DNA of 64,000 nt, taken from assembly GCA_013368315.1 (NCBI GenBank), contig JAACJM010000027.1, positions 186,001-250,000 on the forward strand. The letters are read 5' to 3'. Under the pieces are notes generated by a model, which worked only from the letters and a program-made list of their open reading frames with translations, had not been told where the DNA came from and ran no database searches. This DNA comes from Tetrapyrgos nigripes (Eukaryota; Basidiomycota; Agaricomycetes; Agaricales; Campanellaceae). Shown here in pieces: positions 44,001-52,240 of this stretch. The stretch's first letter is position 1. The number at the start of each line of letters is the position of its first letter. The position numbers and the translations under genes were made by a program.

Positions 44001-47000
44001 TCCACATGTGCCATAGTCAGGTTCTTTGGTTCGATAGTGGCAAGTGTGAATTGAGCATAGTTTCCCTGGGATTGCGGAATGCGATCCATCAAGAAAAGAG
44101 CTCTAAACTTGTCATCGACTGTGAATCCATAGGCTTTAAGACATGTGAGAACTGCTCCCAGAGATGCGATCTGGTTTGCAGGATCTTTCTTCTCATCAAG
44201 CGTCCAAGACATGAACTCTTTGAAGTCTAAGAACCATGACGTTGGGCCAGGAGAACTGTATTTCTTGTCTATTTTATCCCAAAGCATTTTTGCGGTATAA
44301 TCTCCTTTTGCTTTGGCACAAGGGTCTTCTTCTATTTCATCTCTAGTAAATTCTCTCATTTCCAAACCCACATCATTTGGAAGATAGGAGGAAATAAAAC
44401 CCAAAGCCTGTTCATCTTTGTCATCCCAAGAACGATGAAGCTTATAAGTTTCAACTAATTCCCGATCATGTTTATTAACCAAAATTTGATATTGATCCCA
44501 TTCATGAGTGAAGGTATCAATAATTTGGTTATAAGACGATTGTTCGGATTCAGTTAAAGCATTAAAAACTTCATCAGGAACTTGTACAAATCCTTCAGGA
44601 AAAGAAGGTGCATTACCTGTTTCGGTGGGACTTGTGTTCACATAACGCTTCTGGGTACCTGAAGCAACCCTGCTAAGCCCTTTGGCTTCAAGGAGGCAGG
44701 TGATAGCATAGTTCCAAAACTCATAATTGGTAGTATTGAGGATGGGAACGTTGAAGATGCTTTCAGTGTTGTTGATAGCGTTGTTGGAAGACATATTGAT
44801 CTATGAAGCATCAATCAGTAAAGATGTGCATTCAATAGGTCACAAGTACCAAGGAACATCGAAGGGTCTAATACAACCACAGTGTATAGGATGATCGCAA
44901 TATTCCTTCTCCTTTCTGAGCAAACGCCCCAGACAAGGAATGTAGATAATACATTTGCATTAATCAACTATATGCCAGTAGAAAACTGTTCGTCGGTACG
45001 TGCACATAATGGAATCCTATATTAACTTCTTCATCAGTGCTTCTCGATCAATTTCACACTGTCTGAGACCATACTCTTGACAGAGAGCACATGATTACTC
45101 TAGAAGTCACAATATTAACTGTAGTGGCACAGTACTTCCTAATGGGTGTAGAGATGCCTTAAAGCATATAGGGGAGCACTATCTAACTACTGTTTTTCTA
45201 TAGATCTAGATCAGCGACTTTTATAAACGCCCCTGGCTCATCCGAATGACTACGGAGTTTTGCCTGAGTGCGAAAAACAGTCCCACACTAAAGTGGAGGC
45301 TGCAAAGCGTGCCAGTCACTCTGCATACAACTATCTGTAGATCCATAAGGGTTCCACAAATAACTGTTACAGGTATAAAGTGACTTATCTAGATCTATAA
45401 CTAAACCAGCAAAGAGTGCCTAATGCGACTCTAAACTGAACCCAGGTTATATATTTTACTGGGCAATATAGATGAAGAAGGAGATAAAGCGAAAAACATC
45501 GATCCACCAACTGCACAACATCGAGTCCGACAGCTTACTCGGTGATGAGCTCGCCGTTGACCTTGACAATGCGATCCATCTTGACAACAGTAGTTGTATG
45601 GGATAAGACCAGCATCGATGGCCCTCGGGGCCCATAACCTAATGAAGCAGCAAATATTCAGCGTAGGGTGACCAGTCAGTAGAGCTCACCAAATAGAGGG
45701 CTGAGTAGAAAGCTAGTAGAGCTTAAATACGAGTTGCTTGTAGAGCAGATAGAACTGGATATTGTTCTGTATTATCTACGACTTTACAGAGAGCTTTTAT
45801 ACTAGATAAAGAGCATGTAATTACTAATATCTACATTGTCCATGGACATACCTAAAGACTAAGAGGATATTGCCATTGGCCATATTGCTATCTACAGAGA
45901 TATCACTACATAGTAGAAGAATGTCCTGGAGGACTAGCATACTTATAACTACGTAGAAGTTTCATAATAACTCCATATAGAATCATAGTTACTATACATG
46001 GAAGGTATATATTTCAACACTACTCCGGAAGCCTAAGCCATAGAGGTAAGTAAGTAGATATGCATGCCTGTAGAAAAACCTCGGCTTACATAATATGCTA
46101 TTATATTTGCAAGCATCGCAAGCAGCATGGACCTGGTATATCTGTACATCTGAATAGTTGAAGACAACAATGTACAGTGTTGATACTTGCCCATAGCATA
46201 TAGCACCTGTGATAGAGAACAATTGAGGAGTAAGAAATTGATTATCGATTCGTCCACCTAAATAGGCAAGATACTCACTGTCTCTAAATAACAACGCAAT
46301 CAACAGATCTGGCCCCTGGGCATTGAAGCCATGATAGTATCTCATCGACCAGGATTTCCATAGTGTTAATGCAAAGATGAGAGAGTCCAGGGGATTAGGC
46401 GTTCTGAGTACAGCGAAAAGAAAGCAGGAGCAAAGACGAATCAATTATCAGATTGATCATGAATTTGATACAAGTACAATTGGGAGACGTACGGAAGACA
46501 CTGAGAAGACAAAGATCAAAGGACACAACGAGGATGAATCAAGTTGAACATGACGGTGCTTGTTCACCGAGTCATAACAAATGGACTCACGAATCGACAT
46601 GTACTGGGACCACACACCCTTCAGGATGCAACTCCATCGGTGCGATACTTCGGTCTAAGCTCAACCACTGTTGGAGTACAGTACAGAGCTCAGTGTTGAA
46701 CACAAGACCACATTCATCAAGTTCTGTAACTAACAAATTTGTGACCACCATAATACCCAAAATTCGACGACTCTGTTCGTAAGGCGCGTATATATGCAAG
46801 CAGAGGAAGCCTAGCCGGGACATGGTCAATTTATGGATGGATAGATGGTGGATAAGGAGAATTGAGAATGAGGGAAGCATAGAAGAGGTCTACCTACCGT
46901 ATACTACCAAAGTTCTCAAGGTGTTCCAAACGATCCAGTAGGAATAATATCGCTTGCACCTAGATACAAATAAGCCAATTCAGAATTAAAGGGCTGGTGT

Positions 47001-47358
47001 AACATATTATCTCAATTGGAATTTACTGACCCCTGGAAAGTAAAAAGCAGAAAGGTTGGTATTCAGAGCCAGAGCCATGACGTCGACGTATAAGGACAGA
47101 ACAAGCCTGTGATGAATCAAATGCACTCACACTAGTACTCATCATCGAAAACTTCATCACCGGCACAGGAAGCGTTCCGACCAACCCCAAATATGGGATT
47201 ATAATTTTAGGCCGTGTCCAGATGTACTTGACTTCATCACCTGAAACGATATCAATCAGAAGCGAAAACATCACAGTCAACCACTGAGTACTAGGAAGTT
47301 AGGCAGAAGTTCGGTGAACTCACTGAAAGTGATAATATGATCCCAAAAAAAAGAATCG
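35033..47358 (-). CDS. DUF6533-type seven-helix membrane protein, split by a copia element in an intron
   Basis: Exons I can support, 5' to 3': 47324-47358 (DSFFWDHIITFS), 47131-47240 (DEVKYIWTRPKIIIPYLGLV), 46898-46959, 46591-46810 (YEQSRRILGIMVVTNLL), about 46279-46416 (TPNPLDSLIFALTLWKSW ... LLIALLFRDS), 46090-46149 (MYRYTRSMLLAMLANIIAYY) and 35033-35260 (TFTLNVSGIMVSRMILNLHK ... AELVAV, then TAA). The segment WDHIITFSDEVKYIW is the hallmark of this agaricomycete family, whose function is unknown. The last two exons meet in phase 0 across an intron whose GT is at 46089 and AG at 35261, so the 10.7-kb copia lies wholly inside this intron. The first exon(s) upstream of 47358 are unclear. A few joints, especially around 46417-46590, are tentative. 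Confidence 0.65.
35324..35328. repeat. Copia target-site duplication, left copy (CTACT)
   Basis: CTACT directly precedes the LTR at 35329 and directly follows the other LTR at 46020-46024. Five-base duplications are typical of copia integrases. Confidence 0.85.
35329..35727 (-). repeat. Copia 3' LTR (399 bp)
   Basis: On the element's strand it begins TGTTGAAATATATACC and ends CTGCTTCATTA. It is colinear with 45640-46019 except for a 19-bp insertion and a few base changes. Confidence 0.93.
35728..35741 (-). other. Copia polypurine tract
   Basis: On the minus strand the purine-rich AAAGCAAGGGGGAG directly precedes the 3' LTR (TGTTGAAA). This is where plus-strand DNA synthesis is primed in LTR elements. 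Confidence 0.75.
35876..37265 (-). pseudogene. Copia reverse transcriptase (main part) and RNase H
   Basis: Minus-strand frame from the solo-LTR boundary. It reads RWVFNIKSNKTKRARLVAKG, then ALDMKSAFLYGLLDEEIYM, KALYGLKQASLAWW and the catalytic IIYVDDALWMGS. It continues to the RNase H segment: GLIGFCDSDWAQDRDNRHS, LSSTEAEYMALCEC and the closing KHIDICYHFIRELI. The frame is continuous except for two TGA codons, at 36994-36992 (before RLHKALYG) and 36241-36239 (before KQKTVALSST). These proteins copy element RNA to DNA. This copy is inactive. Confidence 0.88.
37266..37961. mobile_element. Solo LTR nested in the copia reverse transcriptase
   Basis: A 696-bp insert begins TGTCAAGAACG and ends GATTCATGACA, with 5-bp terminal inverted repeats TGTCA/TGACA. 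It is flanked by AACGA on both sides (37261-37265 and 37962-37966). Removing it and one AACGA joins GRKPVRC to RWVFNIKSN, exactly the copia RT sequence. It has no coding capacity; 37345-37430 is GA-rich, and a GATGGTCAGGATGTA motif is repeated near 37710 and 37760. This is the footprint of an LTR element lost by LTR recombination. The superfamily is not determined. Confidence 0.88.
37962..38373 (-). pseudogene. Copia Pol: segment before reverse transcriptase
   Basis: Minus-strand frame from 38373: MADDLQGFASSEGG, then WEEACQYEIDQLKKRNVFEL and VDLPKGRKPVRC, where the solo LTR interrupts. This is the start of the copia RT domain (the KEWQEAIQ...WELVPLPKGRK region in relatives). Upstream it is cut by the tandem-repeat block. 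The missing tail resumes at 37265. Confidence 0.85.
38374..38715. repeat. Two tandem units of about 170 bp
   Basis: 38375-38545 and 38546-38715 are imperfect copies. They share ACAACAAGTCATTCAA, TTACAGAGGTATTACAGAGAG, CAATGCTGTAAGACTGCTGT, AAGACAAGTTG and ACATTTCAGAG (the second copy has minor changes). They abut the minisatellite and belong to the same interruption of copia pol. Confidence 0.85.
38760..40424. repeat. 22-bp minisatellite, inverted at its middle
   Basis: About 75 units of 22 bp with the core GCGCAGGTTGCGTCCAGAGT. Up to about 39990 all units run in one direction; from about 40000 to 40424 they run in the opposite one, turning over near CAGAGACCTGCGTGCACCGC. A central block, about 39319-39530, holds roughly ten identical units (GCGCAGGTTGCGCCCAGAGT plus GT), a sign of recent local amplification. 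Because 22 is not a multiple of 3 and the unit lacks stops, every frame is open for hundreds of codons with a 22-residue period (RAGCVQSARRLRPEC... or HTLGATCAHSGRNL...). The block is GC-rich inside an AT-rich element. It splits copia pol between integrase and reverse transcriptase. Confidence 0.95.
40425..43915 (-). pseudogene. Copia Pol: nucleocapsid-like basic region, spacer, protease, integrase, tether
   Basis: Frame open after the Gag TGA. First comes a Lys-rich stretch (GGDKKKKTRRSKKKKGSKK) with no CCHC knuckle, then about 450 residues of unknown sequence. Protease follows (YWVSDSGASTHITN, about 42250) and the pre-integrase zinc region (HNCYGHAGK ... CRGCALGK). The integrase core has HTDVK, LQSDLGTEF and NGCAERI (catalytic D, D, E). 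A frameshift near 40970 moves the tail into another frame (GDHQIIDDGNGSD ... PTPPPAPEPPAQ). That frame meets TGA at 40751-40749 and then runs on to EFLEQDVLEQR at the minisatellite edge. The long segment between Gag and protease is far larger than usual for copia. Confidence 0.85.
43916..44794 (-). CDS. Copia Gag (capsid)
   Basis: A 292-codon frame from ATG 44794. The first part fits the copia Gag fold: FNVPILNTTNYEFWNYAITC, then AKMLWDKIDKKYSS, SWFLDFKEFMSWTL and HVEELILVEYKRR. Gag forms the virus-like particle. It ends at TGA (43918-43916) but the same frame stays open beyond as KFDSAPNWNSQK, so the stop is either a mutation of a single Gag-Pol ORF or a readthrough point. Copia elements usually have one continuous ORF. 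Confidence 0.85.
   Translation of the reverse strand: MSSNNAINNTESIFNVPILNTTNYEFWNYAITCLLEAKGLSRVASGTQKRYVNTSPTETGNAPSFPEGFVQVPDEVFNALTESEQSSYNQIIDTFTHEWDQYQILVNKHDRELVETYKLHRSWDDKDEQALGFISSYLPNDVGLEMREFTRDEIEEDPCAKAKGDYTAKMLWDKIDKKYSSPGPTSWFLDFKEFMSWTLDEKKDPANQIASLGAVLTCLKAYGFTVDDKFRALFLMDRIPQSQGNYAQFTLATIEPKNLTMAHVEELILVEYKRRTGQSSESSLLTRITGDR
44795..45619. other. Copia untranslated leader
   Basis: About 0.8 kb between the primer-binding region and the Gag start. No ORF of note. Such leaders carry packaging and priming signals; none can be assigned here by eye. Confidence 0.6.
45620..45639 (-). other. Copia primer-binding site (putative)
   Basis: On the minus strand GGTTATGGGCCCCGAGGGC directly follows the 5' LTR end (CTTCATTA). 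The position is right for a tRNA primer-binding site. The tRNA partner was not identified. Confidence 0.6.
45640..46019 (-). repeat. Copia 5' LTR (380 bp)
   Basis: Colinear with 35329-35727 but lacking the 19-bp block; a few substitutions differ. On the element's strand it begins TGTTGAAATATATACC. The target duplication CTACT follows at 46020-46024. Confidence 0.93.
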
Positions 47359-47456
47359 CTACAAATTTTGGGCTTGTGAGTTACAAAAGCGTCCACGTCA
47401 AAAAGCTTGCAAAGATGATGTACTGATACCCAGGAGGTACACGTACCTATGAACCA

Positions 47457-48657
47457 GGTATCAGAAATCTGCAGACACCCCCTGCAGACACCCCCTGCAG
47501 ACACTCTGATTTTTATCACTACTGATTCATACCTTGTCAAAATCATTGCTCTTGTTAGTTTCTTGTATAGTACACACATTTCTTCTACCTACTATGAATA
47601 ACAAGAATGATGGCCATTCGTGCACATACCTAAGTCTCAGACTTGTGACTCTGACACTTTCTGATTTGGAGAGAGGTAGATGATGTCCTAGGTGAATAAG
47701 AGTGTGTCGCAGATTGTCTGAATGTGGCCGGCCGCAAACCATGATGGTGGTAGAGGAACAAAGCAGAAGTTGATGACATGTGGAATAGCAGGCTGCAATT
47801 ATCTGTGACTAGGGCATTGTTCTCACTTTAGCTGCTTCCTAGATCCCTGCATAAACTCCCTGGACTTTGCTGGACAGCCTTAGCTTGCCTGTACTCTCCG
47901 CAGATATCACACATTTGCTCAGATACAGTAGAGGGAGCCCGAAAAGTGAGTATGACAACAAGTGTATCACAGGTCTAGCTATGTACACCATACCATAGAG
48001 ACACTGAAATAATGTTGTTTTGTGCTAAAAATGAAGGCAAAGGTGGAGAAATGACCGAGCTGCAGCTCTCATAAAATCGAGCCCAAAAACTCGAAAATTA
48101 ACCAAAGTGTTTCTACTACAGGGTCATTAACTGCCACAAGCAAGTGTCTGATGTGACTATCTACCTTTACTTAAGGTGTCTGCAGACACCCTTCCCAAAA
48201 ATTACAATGAGTACAAATTATCTTGAAGTTATTATAATGTATTATCTTGTAGAAACATGCTTAGACATGAGCCAAATACTACCAATTGTTTGATATAATA
48301 GGATATTCAAAGATCAGTAGTGAAATGCAGGTAGCAAGCATCTCAAAGCATTATGAGACATCTTGAGTGTCCTTGCTTTACAGATTCACACTGATATACA
48401 CTCATGAGAATGTATAGATACTCTCCTGATATCTTGAATAGAGAAAATCTGTAAAAATGTTTCAGGAAAAAAGCTGTGGCTGTGCTTATACTCCTTTTTT
48501 TGAAGATTTTTACACTCTGTGTACAGCTAATACACAACTTTAAAATCATCCTGTAGGTCACATATATATATGGTATGGTACATATAGTCCTATACAGTAA
48601 TCTACAATGCTATGCAAAGGGTGTCTGCACGGGGTGTCTGCAGATTTACCTATACCG
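47457..48657. mobile_element. 1.2-kb TIR element, Mutator-like by its long target duplication
   Basis: A perfect 17-bp inverted pair, AAATCTGCAGACACCCC at 47465-47481 and its complement at 48631-48647, is extended outward by imperfect GGTAT(A/C) ends. An 11-bp direct repeat, CCTATGAACCA, lies just outside on each side (47446-47456 and 48658-48668). The TGCAGACACCCC word is iterated at both ends and forms a palindrome (GGTGTCTGCAGACACC) near 48176. There is no coding capacity. Duplications of 9-11 bp are characteristic of Mutator-like elements, hence the tentative class. It lies just upstream of the first supported DUF6533 exon. Confidence 0.65.
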
Positions 48658-48668
48658 CCTATGAACCA

Positions 48669-49265
48669 TTCTGCAGACCTGCAGAATTAAAATCAGTACG
48701 TATTGTGCAGGGAACGGGTAAGGATATAGAAGAAATAGAATGAAGCTACTCACATCTGCTTTTCAATACCGACTATACCAACGCCGGGATTGCTGCCTGG
48801 GTCCGTAATGATATGATAATATCTTTGTCAAGATTTTAGGACGAGATTGTTTTGGTTCTGTTTTTGGGTCGCGTTCGAGAGGAGAGGAAAGGGAAGGATA
48901 AAGCAGAGTGTAGAGCGTAGACTGACAGACTGGAGCGAAAGAAACGCAAAGGAAGCAAAGAGAGGGAAGTGGAGAGGAGGAACAAAATTTAATTGGCAGG
49001 GAGTAGGGCAAAGATACGATATCACAAGCCGAAGGGAACACAAGGACGCGAACGCGAAAAGTCAAGTGACAATATTCCAACAATATTCTCTACAGGAAGA
49101 GGAGGATGGAGGAAGCAAGAGTGACGAAGGAAAGGAAAGAGGAAATGGGGAAGGAATTCGTCCATCTCAACTAGTGGGTCCGTTATAAATAAAAGCTTTT
49201 CGGCGTTTGCCAATTATGTGCTAGCTAATGCTGTCTCTGCATCCCTGGATTCAAAGTGTTCTAAA
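48669..49265. other. No recognisable gene
   Basis: A minus-strand frame around 48763-49083 has no family motif. The plus strand near 48870-49150 is purine-rich (GAGAGGAGAGGAAAGGGAAGG and similar). A 5' exon of the DUF6533 gene could lie near 48710-48790, before a GTGAGT, but I cannot confirm it. Confidence 0.35.
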
Positions 49266-49605
49266 CTTGGCATTTTTTTCGCAGGTTGACCCATTTTCAG
49301 CCATTTTTGCTGATTTTCTTGCAGGTTGGACTAATTTCTCGGGTTTCTGTCCTTTTTTCCACAGGTTCTCCCTCGAAATGAGTGATGAGCTCCTTTTACA
49401 CAGGCCCTGGACACTTTCTGCAAATTTCACAGGTCTGTCCTTTATGATGGCTTTTTTTGCAGGTTGATTTCCTTTGCAGTGGACTTTTTTTTTGCAGTTC
49501 CTCCTCCATTCAAAAATTTACAGGTTCCATAACTATGATAGCTCGTAAATATTCACAGGTTCTATCCAAGGTTGATATTTGATGGCTTTTGTCATGCAGG
49601 TGATT
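49266..49605. repeat. Dispersed 330-bp repeat, copy 1, with iterated CAGGT sites
   Basis: Colinear with 56030-56350 in the same orientation (shared: TCGCAGGTTGACCCATTTT, TCCCTCGAAATGAGTGATGA, TTCACAGGTTCTATCCAAGG). Each copy has about eight pyrimidine-tract-plus-CAGGT sites spaced 30-60 bp apart. No ORF of note. The copies flank 6.4 kb containing the Tc1 relic and the DDE transposase gene. Confidence 0.85.
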
Positions 49606-50335
49606 TGAAGCCCCTATACACAACCCTGTTGATCTTTATACTCAGTTCTGCTTTTGTTCCAGTGTCTTCACCTATGAATCACAATGTATTTCTTGTACTA
49701 GATATTCAGAACCTAGACTTCCATGATCTACTCATCTTGCAGTATCAAATGTTCATGATAATTCACACGAGAAAAGAGTTGGAGAATCACAAGAGCCTTG
49801 AAACAGCAACTTCATTCAATACTTTCCTTTACTCTTATACTTTCCTGGGACCCATTCCATTACATCACTGATTTCTTTCCTTTCCCATCATTACCTATGA
49901 GTTGTATCATTTGTGTATCATAATATTTATGAGTTGATTAACTAGAAATGGAAATGGAGGGTGGGTTCTAATGCAGATATAAGACTACATCTGTATGAAA
50001 TGACTCATATCTGACTTGCAACAACAAATGGAGGATCATCATCAAGCCACCTGCAAAAAGTTGCGAGCCTAAACCTGTGGACAAATCAGTATGTTGAATT
50101 CTGCGTGTCATACCTGCGTGCCTGCGTGTCGGTTGTATATAAGCACTATGTATTTAAGTCTTCTAAATATGCATACTTTAACTTTGTTTCCAGACTTAGA
50201 GGTTGATTGTTTGATTTCCAATGGGAATACAGGGCTATGCATACTTCAGTATCCTAGAAAAGAGAGCATAATGCCTCTGAGAGCTAATTTCTGCTTCATT
50301 TTTTGTATCAATCCTGTACCTTGAGCCTAATATTG
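49606..50335. other. No recognisable gene
   Basis: AT-rich stretch with only short frames between a dispersed repeat and the Tc1-like relic. Confidence 0.4.
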
Positions 50336-51953
50336 CAGTGGCCAAAAAAATTGCCCACATGTTTGGCACTTCTGGAAAGATTGCTGATTTAAGAGCTATT
50401 GAGCAGAAATCTCAAAACATGGCTGGTGGTAGCAAGAAAGCCTTTGATTAGAGCTACAATAATCCGTCTGTTTTGTCTTATTTGGCCACATATCTGTGGA
50501 GTTATGATTGATTTAAAATTGTATGTCATTTGGACAATTTTTTGAGTTGCCACTTCAAAATCATTATTGCAATAACCTGATGTGTTATACATGATGTCAT
50601 GGGTGGAGCTGTACAGTAATGTGATGTATACACCACAATGATGTCATAGCTGCCAGCTGGAGCATACATAGCAACATACAGATGCTCTACAGCTTCTATG
50701 AAAATCATGGGGTCCCTCATATCAGCCCAGAAAGACAATCTCTACTCTCTCCTCCAAACTGCCCCTCCCTCTATCAAAATTTCAGCTCAGACTGAAGTAT
50801 GAAAGCAGAGTGTTGCTTTTATAGGTAGAGAGACATGTTCTGATAAAGGAAACCATTGGATATAGCACTTTAGAAAGTTAATACCCAGCTGAAAAATGGC
50901 CACCTCTGGATCAACTCCCATATTATTAATGCTTTCCCAGATTTTGTTACTTAAGATGGTCGTATAGTGTTTGCAATCTATCTTCCCCTTCATCTGGACC
51001 ATTTTTACTGCTTACTGTTGCCCCATACCCTACCCCATCATGTCATTTTCTCTCTCAAATGTCATCATTTCTGTCACATCCTGCTGTACCATGAATTTAT
51101 CTCTCTTTTCTCACACATGCTGGGGCATATTTGCCCCAAAATAATTGGTTTTGGTCTTATCTGAGAAAATAACCCACTTCTAGCCTTCTACAGCCCGGTC
51201 TTTTTACATCTGTGCAAACTTCAAGTGAGCCTTGCTGCAAGTCACTGTAAGTTTGCACTTGTTCTGTGTTTTGGAGATTGCCACAAGACATGTTCAGGAA
51301 TGTTTTGGCTGTTATAGGTTGGGACAGGTTGTCCAAGAAGAGCCTTGATGTTTCAGGCCACTTGTGTAGCAATCTGGCTCTACCAGAATGGATTTTTTTC
51401 CAATCTAACCTCTTCACAAGTAGTAGAGAGCCTCCTAGGACACCCTGCTGTATTGTTCTCATTGTCTGTATTTGTCTTTTAAGCCACAAAAGCAACTCTT
51501 GGCTTCCATACTCCAGTCTGAGCTGCAATTTTTGCAGATGGAGAGGCAGTTAAGAGGAGAGAGTAGAGATTGTCTTTCTGGGCTGATATGAGGGACCCCA
51601 TGATTTTCATAGAGGCTGTAGAGCATCTGTATGTTGCAGCTATGACATCATTGTAGTGTATACATTACATTACTGTACAGCTCCACCCATGACATCATGT
51701 ATAACACATCAGGTTATTGCAATAATGATTTTGAAGTGGCAACTCAAAAAATTGTCCAAATAACATACAGTTTTAAATCAATCATAACTCCACAGATATT
51801 TGGCCAAATAAGACAAAATAGACAGATTATTGTAGCTCTAATCAAAGGCTTTCTTGCTACCACCAGCCATGTTTTGAGATTTCTGCTCAATAGCTCTTAA
51901 ATCAGCAATCTTTCCAAAAGTGCCAAACATGTGGACAATTTTTTTGGCCACTG
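50336..51953 (-). mobile_element. Tc1/mariner-like relic with about 430-bp terminal inverted repeats
   Basis: The left end CAGTGGCCAAAAAAATTG (50336) is matched by its complement ending 51953. Inverted similarity extends about 430 bp inward on each side (to about 50770 and from about 51540), through words such as GGTTATTGCAATAATGATTTTGAAGT. TA follows the right end; on the left TA is three bases away. The middle (about 50790-51530, minus) holds pieces of a Tc1-type transposase in shifting frames (KLTVTCSKAHLKFAQM, VIFSDKTKTNYFG, KIDCKHYTTILSNKIW) with stops; the usual catalytic SDET reads SDKT. The copy is dead. Confidence 0.85.
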
Positions 51954-52240
51954 TAATGTACTTTTAGAGGATGTTATTAGTGAAATACTGGTGAAAATGG
52001 CTATATTTCGCATTTTTCCCTGTTTGAGAGGTTGAAAACGAAGCATTCTGCATGTTCGAACATGATATAAGGGTTACATTTCACAATAGTAAGGTGACAG
52101 ACATATAGTGTTGAGTACAGTAGTGTATCATAACATTCAGAACACGTAAGGTAAACTATTGCTGGATAGTAATCTGAAATCATAACAGTGAAAAAAAAAA
52201 CATTGAAAGCATCATCAGAATGCAACGAAAGCACAGTTTG

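Larger units (their letters stand above)
35329..46019 (-). mobile_element. Ty1/copia LTR retrotransposon, 10.7 kb, with nested insertions
   Basis: Two LTRs (35329-35727 and 45640-46019) enclose Gag, protease, integrase, reverse transcriptase and RNase H in copia order on the minus strand. The LTRs differ by a 19-bp block (ATAAGAGTAATGTCCAGAG, only in the 35-kb LTR) and a handful of substitutions, so insertion is fairly recent. Total length is inflated by a 696-bp solo LTR (37266-37961) and about 2 kb of tandem repeats (38374-40430). The coding frame has several TGA stops and a frameshift near 40970. It sits in an intron of a DUF6533 gene in the sense orientation. Confidence 0.93.

Noticed and set aside
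47465..48647. hAT transposon
   Set aside because: The TIRs do not match hAT ends and the direct repeat is 11 bp instead of 8; Mutator-like fits better, though still tentative.
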